A stretch of DNA of 5,949 bases. Origin: Rubrobacter sp. (GTDB lineage: Bacteria; Actinomycetota; Rubrobacteria; Rubrobacterales; Rubrobacteraceae). Below are positions 1 to 4,910 of this stretch, in pieces; position 1 is the stretch's first letter; the number at the start of each line of letters is the position of its first letter. Location: assembly GCA_020253895.1 (NCBI GenBank), contig JADDKG010000265.1, positions 1-5,949 of the forward strand, written 5' to 3'. The position numbers and the translations under genes were made by a program. The notes under the pieces are model-generated. The model did no database searches. It was given only the letters and a program-made list of their open reading frames with translations, and was not told the DNA's origin.

Positions 1-16
1 GCCAGGGAGGGGCGCC

Positions 17-569
17 GTGTTGGAGTACCCGCTCTAGCTGAGCTTTAAGATAGCCACCATAGGTACCCGCGTGCGGGTAACGGACGCCCGGGGTCGCCAG
101 GTGGCCTACGTCCGGAAGAAGAAGTTCAGGCTGAGGGAGGACGTGCCGGTCTTCACAGGCGAGGACCAGCGGGACCTCCTGTTCCGCATAAGGGCCGACC
201 GGGCCTAACGGCGGGCCGCTGGGCGAGGTGCGGCAGCTCGGGGTGCGCTCGCTCTGGAGGAGCACCTACGAGGTCAGGGGCCCGGACGGCGTAGAGGCCG
301 CCGTGATCCGCGAGGAGAACCCCTGGGTGAAGGCGCTCGACGGCCTCGCGGAATCGCTCCCCGGCGGCGACGCCCTCGGCGGCCTGTTCTTCAACCCTGC
401 CTACCTGGTCGAGTCTCGCGGCAGGACGGTCATGCGCCTGAGGAAGGAGCGCTCGCTCCTCGAGGGGCGTTTCACCCTCCACCGTACCGGAGACTTCCCC
501 GAGGACGAGGAGCGCCTGCTACTTGCAGGCGCCATCCTGGTCATCCTCCTGGAGCGCGACCGCGGCTAG
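17..569 (+). pseudogene. Broken LURP-one-related (tubby-like, DUF567) gene
   Basis: Frame +2 from GTG 17 reads V-L-E-Y-P-L-stop-L-S-F-K-I and continues through VTDARGRQVAYVRKKKFRL to RIRADRA and a TAA at 206-208. The protein then resumes in frame 3 around 216 as PLGEVRQLGVRSLWRSTYEV, REENPWVKALDG, FNPAYLV, MRLRKERSLLEGRF and ends LLERDRG at TAG 567-569. These blocks match, in order, LURP-one-related proteins of bacteria as I remember them. Those proteins are soluble, built on a beta-barrel fold, and of no established function. Two lesions are visible. One is an in-frame amber codon at 35-37. The other is a loss of roughly 35 bases between RADR (to 202) and PLGEV (from 216), removing about 15 residues and shifting frame. 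The start is supported by GGGAGG at 5-10, six bases upstream. A shorter protein from GTG 228 is possible but would lack the N-terminal half, so I call this a pseudogene. Confidence 0.82.
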
Positions 570-587
570 GAGGGGTCCCCTCCCGCA

Positions 588-622
588 GCAGGCCGCGCAG
601 GTGGACGTCGAGCGCGGCCTGC
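588..622. terminator. Strong stem-loop, candidate bidirectional terminator
   Basis: Perfect 11-base arms GCAGGCCGCGC (588-598) and GCGCGGCCTGC (612-622) flank a 13-base loop. On the plus strand the 3' side is pyrimidine-rich (ATCTCCTCTTCC) but has no run of T, so it is not a textbook intrinsic terminator. A second small dyad, GGAGGGG-T-CCCCTCC at 569-583, sits directly on the stop codon of the upstream pseudogene. The position between a plus-strand gene end and the end of a convergent minus-strand operon fits a terminator role. Function is inferred from placement and symmetry. Confidence 0.42.
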
Positions 623-717
623 ATCTCCTCTTCCCCGGGTGGCTACGAGGAGCCCGTACACCACCGGTCCGTCCCGTGGCTGCAGCGGTTGGCGCCGCGC
701 CTAGCCGGAGGATGCCG

Positions 718-751
718 CGGGGTTCTCCCCGGTGCGAACTTCGGTACCGGG
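718..751. repeat. Two overlapping, mutually exclusive inverted repeats
   Basis: CGGGG (718-722) can pair with CCCCG (727-731) across a TTCT loop. CCCGGT (728-733) can instead pair with ACCGGG (746-751), with further G-T and C-G pairs inside and a loop around GAACTTCG. The two hairpins share bases 728-731 and cannot form together. They lie about 120 bases beyond the DsrE stop on the minus strand. No gene follows that would make this an attenuator, and I match it to no known RNA family. Confidence 0.35.
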
Positions 752-871
752 TGTGCGCCTTTGTCTTCCGGCGGGGCTCCGGCAGCGCCTGAGGCCGCGG
801 GCATGCAGCAACTGGGTGTAGAAGCTCCTGCAGGCCCCGACCTCGGTATGGCTTACACCCCCTCGCTTATC

Positions 872-1246
872 CTAGAACGAGACCACGCTCCGCTCGGAAG
901 CCATCTGCGAGAAGCCGACCGGGTCCGTGAAGGTTGCTCCGAGGGTCTTCAGGTCCTCTTCGGTCACCCCACGGGCGACCGCGCATGACCCTCACACATA
1001 CACCGGTATCTCGAAGTCCCGCACCTTCCGCACGAGCTCCGAAAGCGGCGGAAAGCCCACCCCGTGAACGGCGTCGATCATGCCGGGCTTGGCCAGGCTC
1101 GCTGCCTCACCCACCAGCGCTATGCAACAGTCTATCTCTGCGCTGCCGGCGCCGGTGGCCACCAGGAAGGGCAGCGTGGCCAGCGTGGGGTCGTCTGTCG
1201 CGTGCGTGGCGACGTACATCAACGGTCTGCGGCCTTGCTCCTCCAT
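872..1246 (-). CDS. DsrE-family protein with in-frame UGA at the CxxC site (candidate selenoprotein)
   Basis: From ATG 1246-1244 the frame reads a DsrE/DsrF-like domain: MYVATHATDDP strand and turn, ATLPFLVATGAG helix, EIDCCIALVGEA strand, GFPPLSELVRKVRDFEIPVYV. It then meets TGA at 994-992 (codon 85). In the same frame it continues GSCAVARGVTEEDLKTLGAT and FTDPVGFSQMASERSVVSF to TAG 874-872, giving 124 residues, a normal length for the family. Relatives have a CxxC followed by a R-G-(I/V)-(T/S) turn here, so UGA replaces the first cysteine and gives U85-G-S-C88. DsrE proteins form small cytoplasmic oligomers that handle persulfide sulfur or carry out redox chemistry. About 85% of the 39 codons after the UGA end in G or C, so the tail looks maintained. 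The start overlaps the tusA-like stop (TGATG), with GGGAGAAGGG just upstream, so translation is probably coupled. Read conventionally the gene would stop at 992 with 84 residues and lose its active site. Selenocysteine is favoured, but a nonsense mutation is not excluded. Confidence 0.72.
962..990 (-). promoter_or_regulatory. SECIS-like hairpin immediately 3' of the UGA
   Basis: Starting two bases after the UGA, the mRNA can fold as an outer 6-bp stem GGUCAU/GUGACC (990-985 with 967-962, one U-G pair). A small 1x2 interior loop follows, then a 5-bp stem CGCGG/CCGUG (983-979 with 974-970, one G-U pair) and a UCGC loop. Opening the top pair gives a GUCGCC loop with G first. Bacterial SECIS elements recognised by SelB are hairpins inside the coding region just after UGA with G early in the apical loop. 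The GGUC at the apex recalls, from memory, the E. coli fdhF loop. The apex lies about 12-13 bases from the UGA, nearer than the usual range I recall (about 16 or more), which weakens the match. GC-rich sequence folds easily, so this is a candidate only. Confidence 0.42.
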
Positions 1247-1497
1247 CACCCTTCTCCCTTTACTATCTCCATGCGGAAGGTCTCGCCGTTGTCCTCGACG
1301 ATCTCCCAGGAACATCCCCTCTCCTCGACCAGCCGGGGGATGGTTTGCCGCGCGGGGAGGTAGTCGGTGACCACTACCAGCCTCCCTCCCGGCGGAAGCT
1401 TCTTCAGCGCCGCGAGGGTGTCCCCGGTCGGACCGGGACACACGCTCCCGCGGAGATCCAGCTCCACAACCGATTGCCTGCCCGGTGCTGCCGCCAC
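1246..1497 (-). CDS. TusA/SirA-family sulfur-carrier protein
   Basis: The 83-residue product has the TusA fold order: strand VVELDLRGSVCPGPT, helix TLAALKKLPPGGRL, strand VVVTDYLPA, helix TIPRLVEERG, strand CSWEIVEDNGETFRMEIVKG. The family signature CPxP is present as C20-P-G-P23 near the N terminus. C20 is the residue expected to carry the persulfide. C62 is an additional cysteine. TusA proteins are small cytoplasmic sulfur carriers that accept sulfur from cysteine desulfurases or rhodaneses and pass it to partners, often DsrE-type. Start GTG 1497-1495 is chosen because AAGGAGG (ending at 1503) lies five bases upstream and the length fits the family. Its TGA stop shares one base with the downstream DsrE ATG, so the two form an operon. 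The pairing suggests a sulfur or selenium relay, but the exact substrate is not visible. An alternative is a YedF-like selenium-associated module split into two genes. Confidence 0.85.
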   Translation of the reverse strand: MAAAPGRQSVVELDLRGSVCPGPTGDTLAALKKLPPGGRLVVVTDYLPARQTIPRLVEERGCSWEIVEDNGETFRMEIVKGEG

Positions 1498-1537
1498 CGC
1501 TGCCTCCTTCCCGGAGTTGTTACCAAAATTTCATTCT

Positions 1538-1550
1538 ACCCGTATCGGGT
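1538..1550. promoter_or_regulatory. Operator-like dyad ACCCG-TAT-CGGGT upstream of the TusA-DsrE operon
   Basis: A perfect 5-base dyad lies about 41 bases upstream of the tusA-like GTG. It is next to and overlapping by one base a TAGAAT (1538-1533, minus strand) that resembles a -10 box inside a local AT-rich island. No good -35 is seen at 17-18 bases. With the flanking T it reads TACCC-n5-GGGT, loosely like operators of CsoR/CstR-type regulators (CstR senses persulfides). That resemblance is from memory and the site could equally belong to another repressor. Confidence 0.3.
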
Positions 1551-1605
1551 GCGTGCCGCCAGAGGTCTCTGGGAAGGGCTCTGCCTGACCGGCGTAGGTG
1601 CTGCG

Positions 1606-1632
1606 TTGCGATCAGGTGGCCGGGTGTATCAT
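1606..1632 (+). promoter_or_regulatory. Weak candidate promoter for the histidine kinase operon
   Basis: TTGCGA (1606-1611) and TATCAT (1627-1632) resemble -35 and -10 boxes but are only 15 bases apart, shorter than the usual 16-18. They are the best pair I can see in the 171-base region shared with the divergent TusA-DsrE operon, and they would give a leader of about 30 bases. Confidence 0.22.
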
Positions 1633-1668
1633 CTGCTTGCGCGATGGGATCCGTGAGGAAGCTCTGGT

Positions 1669-3162
1669 TTGGATAGCCCCGCCCGTACCGAAGGCCGGTT
1701 TCTATCGCTGCTGCGGCTCCGCTGGAAGCTGACCTTCAGCTACATGCTGGTGACGGTGGTGGCACTGCTCGTGCTGGAGCTCATCCTCGTGGGGGTAGGG
1801 GCGGTCTTCTTGCGCTCCGGGGCGCTGCCGCGGATGCTCGCCGGCGATTTCCAGAAGGCCGTAGCCCCCCGGCTGGCCCCGCACCTGGAGGGGGAGCGTC
1901 GGGACCTGGAAGGTCTGCGGGAGGAGCTCGCCCTCATAGCCCGCGAGACCGGGGCGCGGGGAGCGGGGGAAACACCTCCCGAGGAGGCCAGGCTGCTAGA
2001 TCTCGCCCCCGAGGAGGGCTACCTGTTCGTGGTCGGCCCCGACCATCGGCTGCTGGCCTCGGTGCCCGCCCGGGATCGGCTCCTCCCCGGTCTCGGCCCG
2101 CTGGTGGAAGAGGCCCTCTCGGGGGTCAAGGACCCTGCCCGGCTCTCCGGCAGGGGCTCCGGAGGCCGCATCCTGGTGGCCGCTCCCATCCTGGGTGAAG
2201 ACGGGCGCCTGCTAGGCGCGGTGGCCGGCTCCGCCCGGCTTCCCGACCTCACCCGCCCCGTGCTGCTCGTCCTGGGGGTGAGCCTGATCGCGCTGCTCAT
2301 CCCGGCCGCGGTGCTCGGCACCATCTTCGGGTTTCTCACCGCGGCCCCCGCCGTGCGGCGGCTGCAGCGGCTCGCCCGGGCCTCCGAGGCCTGGAGCCGG
2401 GGCGACTTCTCCGTCGCCGTCAGAGACGGCTCCAGCGACGAGATCGGGCAGCTCTCCAGGGATCTCAACCGCATGGCCGAGCAGCTGGAGAGCCTGATCC
2501 GCTACCGGCAGGACCTCGCCACCCTGGAGGAGCGCAACCGGGTGGCCCGTGATCTCCACGATTCGGTCAAGCAGCAGGTCTTCGCCGCCTCGCTGCAGCT
2601 CGCCGCCGCCCGGGCCAGGATGGGCCGCGGTATTGAGGGGGTGGAGGAGCACCTGGCGCAGGCCGAGCAGCTGGTACGGCAGGCCCAGCGGGAGCTCAAC
2701 GTCCTCATCCACGAGATGCGCCCCGCCGCCCTGGAGGACAGGGGGCTCGCTGCCGCCCTGCGCGACTACGCCCGGGACTGGTCGGAGAGGGCCGAGATCT
2801 CCGCCGACCTCCGGGTGCGCGGCGAGCGGGAGGTCCCGCTGGAGGTGGAGCAGGCGGTCTTCCGGGTCGCCCAGGAGGCGCTCGCCAACGTGGCCCGGCA
2901 CAGCGGGGCCCGGCGGGTGGAGATAGACCTCCTCTACACCGGGAGCTCCCTCACCCTCCGGGTCGCGGACGACGGGCGGGGTTTCGACCCCGGCAGGCCC
3001 TCCGGCGGCTTCGGGCTCATCAGCATGCGGGAGCGCGCGCGGCGCCTCGGCGGGGAGCTCAGCGTGGAGAGCTCGCCGGAGGGGGGGACCCGGATCGTCC
3101 TCACCTGCCCGATCGTGGCCAGAGAAGCGCAGGACGGGAGGGAGGCATGGAAGAGAAGATAA
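1669..3162 (+). CDS. Membrane sensor histidine kinase, DesK/NarX (LiaS/DegS-like) class
   Basis: The 497-residue protein has a first membrane helix at about residues 20-48, an extracytoplasmic sensor region of about 145 residues, and a second helix at about 198-224. A HAMP linker follows (about 225-280, with SSDEIGQLSRDLNRMAEQLE), then a HisKA_3 dimerisation domain and an HATPase_c domain (about 398-487). The phosphoacceptor is H297 in ARDLHDSVKQQVFA. ATP-site elements are the N-box asparagine N407 (QEALANVARHS), the G1 box D434-D-G-R-G, and GGFGL at about 446-450. It should autophosphorylate H297 and pass the phosphate to the regulator encoded next. The sensor part resembles a Cache/PAS-like fold but I cannot name a ligand. 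TTG 1669 is the first possible start after an in-frame TGA at 1654-1656, and GAGGA (1655-1659) lies nine bases upstream. Its last 16 bases overlap the response regulator gene. Confidence 0.93.
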   Translation: MDSPARTEGRFLSLLRLRWKLTFSYMLVTVVALLVLELILVGVGAVFLRSGALPRMLAGDFQKAVAPRLAPHLEGERRDLEGLREELALIARETGARGAGETPPEEARLLDLAPEEGYLFVVGPDHRLLASVPARDRLLPGLGPLVEEALSGVKDPARLSGRGSGGRILVAAPILGEDGRLLGAVAGSARLPDLTRPVLLVLGVSLIALLIPAAVLGTIFGFLTAAPAVRRLQRLARASEAWSRGDFSVAVRDGSSDEIGQLSRDLNRMAEQLESLIRYRQDLATLEERNRVARDLHDSVKQQVFAASLQLAAARARMGRGIEGVEEHLAQAEQLVRQAQRELNVLIHEMRPAALEDRGLAAALRDYARDWSERAEISADLRVRGEREVPLEVEQAVFRVAQEALANVARHSGARRVEIDLLYTGSSLTLRVADDGRGFDPGRPSGGFGLISMRERARRLGGELSVESSPEGGTRIVLTCPIVAREAQDGREAWKRR

Positions 3163-3806
3163 CCGTGCTCCTGGTCGACGACCACCAGCTCGTGCGCCGG
3201 GGTGTGCGGGCGTTTCTGGAGACCCAGGAGGACATCGCAGTTGTAGCCGAGGCCGCCGGGGGGGAGGAGGCGCTGCGGCTGGCGGCCGAGCACGCGCCCG
3301 ACGTGGCGCTGATGGACCTGATCATGCCGGGCATGGACGGGGTCGAGGCCACCCGCGGTCTGACCCGCGTCTCCCCGCGGACCCGGGTGGTCATCCTGAC
3401 CTCCTACCACGACGACGAGCACATCTTCCCGGCCATCCGCGCCGGCGCGCTCTCCTACATCTTGAAGGAGGCCGGGCCTGAGGAGCTCGCCCAGGCCGTG
3501 CGCAAGGCCGCGGCCGGGGAGGCCGTGCTCCACCCCCGGGTAGCCGCCCGGGTGGTGAGCGAGCTGCACGGCGCCCGCCGCAGCGAGCCCAACGTCTTCC
3601 AGGAGCTCTCCGACCGCGAGATGGAGGTGCTAAAGCTCCTCGCCCAGGGGCTCTCCAACGCGGAGATCTCCCGGCGGCTGTACATCAGCGAGAAGACCAC
3701 CAAGAGCCACGTCTCCAACATCCTCAGCAAGCTCCACCTCGCCGACAGGACCCAGGCGGCGGTCTACGCCTGGCGCGAGGGGGTGGTGCGCAGGGGCGAC
3801 GGCTGA
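3147..3806 (+). CDS. NarL/FixJ-family response regulator (receiver + LuxR HTH)
   Basis: The 219-residue protein has an N-terminal receiver domain (about 4-120) with acidic pocket D11-D12, phosphoacceptor D57 (VALMDLIMPGMDG), T85 (VVILTSYH) and K107 (YILKEA). A C-terminal GerE/LuxR helix-turn-helix follows at about 152-212: LSDREMEVLKLLAQGLSN, AEISRRLYISEKTTKSHVSN, then ILSKLHLADRTQA. All key residues are present. It acts as a DNA-binding transcription regulator activated by phosphorylation from the overlapping kinase gene. The ATG at 3147 follows GGGAGGGAGG with short spacing, inside the end of the kinase gene. The pair has the architecture of LiaSR, DegSU and DesKR, but the target promoters are not evident, and I see no obvious repeated operator in this window. 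It ends 4 bases from the convergent nucleotidyltransferase stop. Confidence 0.95.
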   Translation: MEEKITVLLVDDHQLVRRGVRAFLETQEDIAVVAEAAGGEEALRLAAEHAPDVALMDLIMPGMDGVEATRGLTRVSPRTRVVILTSYHDDEHIFPAIRAGALSYILKEAGPEELAQAVRKAAAGEAVLHPRVAARVVSELHGARRSEPNVFQELSDREMEVLKLLAQGLSNAEISRRLYISEKTTKSHVSNILSKLHLADRTQAAVYAWREGVVRRGDG

Positions 3807-3810
3807 GGGC

Positions 3811-4851
3811 TCAGTGTCCCGGCGGCCGCCGGATGAGCGCCCCGCCCCGGATGATCTCGCCCGGCCGCACGTCGTAGCCGTGCCCCACGATACAGTCCTC
3901 CAGGTAGGCCCCGTCGCCAACGGTGGCGCCGGGTAGCAGGATGCTGCTCTTGATGGTGGCCCCCCGCCGGATCCAGCAGTCCCTCCCCACCGTGACGCTA
4001 CCGGAGAGCACCACGTCCCGCCCGATGACGACGTCGCTTCCTATCACCACGTAGCCCTCGAAGCTGGCGGAGGGGTGGATCTTGGCGTCCTCCCCGATCC
4101 AAAGCCCCTCGGCGCGCTTCTCGCCGGGGATCCTGACCCGCACCTTTCCGGAGAGCACGTCGTAGTGCGCCTGCCGGTAGGCGGAGAGGGTCCCGATGTC
4201 CGACCAGTAGAAGTCCCCCTGATAGCCTACGAACCGCTCTCCGGCCCGGAGTAGCTGCGGGAAGACGTCCTTGGCGAAGTCGAAGAAGGTGTCCTCCGGG
4301 ATATACTCCAGGGCCCGCGGCTCCAGCACGTAGATGCCGGTGTTCGCCAGGGTGCTGATCGCCTCCTCGGGAGGGGGTTTCTCCTGGAAGCCCCGGATGT
4401 TGCCCTCGGCGTCGATGTCCACCACGCCGAACTCCGAGGTGTCGTAGACCCGCTTGAGGGCGATGGTGGCGAGCGCCCCCTTCTCCCGGTGGAACGCGAC
4501 GAGCTCCCGGAGGTCGATGTCCGTCAGGGCGTCGCCCGAGACGACCACGAAGGTCTCGTCGAACCGGTCGGCCAGCCGCCGCACGCCCCCCGCGGTCCCC
4601 ATGAGGCGCTCCTCCCGGCTCAGGTGGACCTCCATGCCGTTGATCCGGGAGGTCTGCCCGTAGGCCTTGAGCAGGGCGTCGGCCAGGTAGTGGACGTTGA
4701 CGTAGACCTTCCGCATCCCGTGGGAGGCCAGAAGGGCGAAGATGTGCTCGATTATGGGGGTGTTGACCACCGGGGCCATGGGCTTGGGTACCTCGCCGGT
4801 CAGCGGGAAGAGGCGGGTGCCCTTGCCCGCCGCCAGCGCCATGGCCTTCAT
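3811..4851 (-). CDS. Sugar-1-phosphate nucleotidyltransferase with left-handed beta-helix tail (GDP-mannose/NDP-sugar pyrophosphorylase-like)
   Basis: The 346-residue protein begins with the nucleotidyltransferase signature LAAGKGTRLFPLTGEVPKPM (residues 6-25, including G9, G11, R13 and K23). It continues with GTAGGV (85-90), the metal-binding VVSGD (D107), EKPP (157-160), NTGIYV (170-175) and the second metal site YWSDIGT (D218). From about 250 to 340 come hexapeptide repeats (WIGEDAKIHPSASFEG, VVIGSDVVIGRDVVLSG and onward) forming a left-handed beta-helix. It joins a sugar-1-phosphate to an NTP, giving an NDP-sugar and pyrophosphate in the cytoplasm, for envelope glycans or compatible solutes. 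The closest remembered relatives are mannose-1-phosphate guanylyltransferases and GlmU/RmlA-like two-domain enzymes. The acetyltransferase part of GlmU is not evident, and base and sugar specificity cannot be read here. The ATG at 4851 has AGGAG (4863-4859) seven bases upstream. It is divergent from murB and convergent with the response regulator. Confidence 0.9.
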   Translation of the reverse strand: MKAMALAAGKGTRLFPLTGEVPKPMAPVVNTPIIEHIFALLASHGMRKVYVNVHYLADALLKAYGQTSRINGMEVHLSREERLMGTAGGVRRLADRFDETFVVVSGDALTDIDLRELVAFHREKGALATIALKRVYDTSEFGVVDIDAEGNIRGFQEKPPPEEAISTLANTGIYVLEPRALEYIPEDTFFDFAKDVFPQLLRAGERFVGYQGDFYWSDIGTLSAYRQAHYDVLSGKVRVRIPGEKRAEGLWIGEDAKIHPSASFEGYVVIGSDVVIGRDVVLSGSVTVGRDCWIRRGATIKSSILLPGATVGDGAYLEDCIVGHGYDVRPGEIIRGGALIRRPPGH

Positions 4852-4874
4852 CTTGCCGCTCCTGTCTCGGGAGG

Positions 4875-4903
4875 CTGCAAACCTTCTCCCTCTGCTCTAT
4901 ATT
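4875..4903 (+). promoter_or_regulatory. Promoter for leaderless murB
   Basis: TATATT (4898-4903) is a good -10. CTGCAA (4875-4880), 17 bases upstream, is a weak -35. The predicted transcription start is about 4910-4911, coinciding with the murB GTG, and no Shine-Dalgarno sequence precedes that GTG. This fits a leaderless transcript, which is common in actinobacteria. Confidence 0.45.
4896..4901 (-). promoter_or_regulatory. Candidate -10 for the divergent nucleotidyltransferase gene
   Basis: TATAGA on the minus strand (4901-4896) would start transcription near 4889 and give a leader of about 38 bases that contains the AGGAG ribosome site. The -35 is poor (GTTCCG at 4924-4919). It overlaps the murB -10 by four bases on the other strand. 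Confidence 0.3.
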
Positions 4904-4910
4904 CCCTTGC

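Larger units (their letters stand above)
570..871. other. Intergenic stretch with no recognisable gene
   Basis: These 302 bases lie between the pseudogene end and the minus-strand DsrE stop. Every frame is broken or gives a composition-driven peptide. The minus strand has two short stretches with coding-like third positions: about 844-770 (reads ...FYTQLLHARGL...) and about 669-580 (DGPVVYGLLVATRG, then MQAALDVHLRGLL in another frame). These could be remnants of decayed genes, but I recognise no family. The stretch also carries three inverted repeats, listed separately. I see no tRNA or rRNA, no known riboswitch and no CRISPR array. Confidence 0.5.

Noticed and set aside
541..625. Short minus-strand peptide MQAALDVHLRGLL...
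   Set aside because: It is 27 codons within an inverted repeat, with an upstream in-frame stop and no clear ribosome site. It could be a remnant of a gene but is not supportable as one.
720..755. tRNA T-arm or riboswitch-like look of the GTGCGAACTTCGG region
   Set aside because: No cloverleaf, acceptor stem or conserved riboswitch core could be assembled around it on either strand.
992..1441. Long minus-strand reading frame starting at 1441
   Set aside because: The true DsrE start is ATG 1246. The N-terminal extension is the tusA-like gene read out of frame, and the end at 992 is the proposed Sec codon.
934..1656. 240-residue plus-strand frame
   Set aside because: It lies antisense to the TusA-DsrE operon, its protein is low-complexity (Arg/Pro/Ser) and matches no family. 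It is a product of GC bias.
2212..2901. 229-residue minus-strand frame inside the histidine kinase gene
   Set aside because: It is a shadow of a well-supported kinase, rich in Gly, Pro and His, with no domain.
1669..3162. Possible hybrid or degenerate kinase
   Set aside because: The phospho-His, N-box and G-box residues are all present and no receiver domain is fused. It is an ordinary intact sensor kinase.
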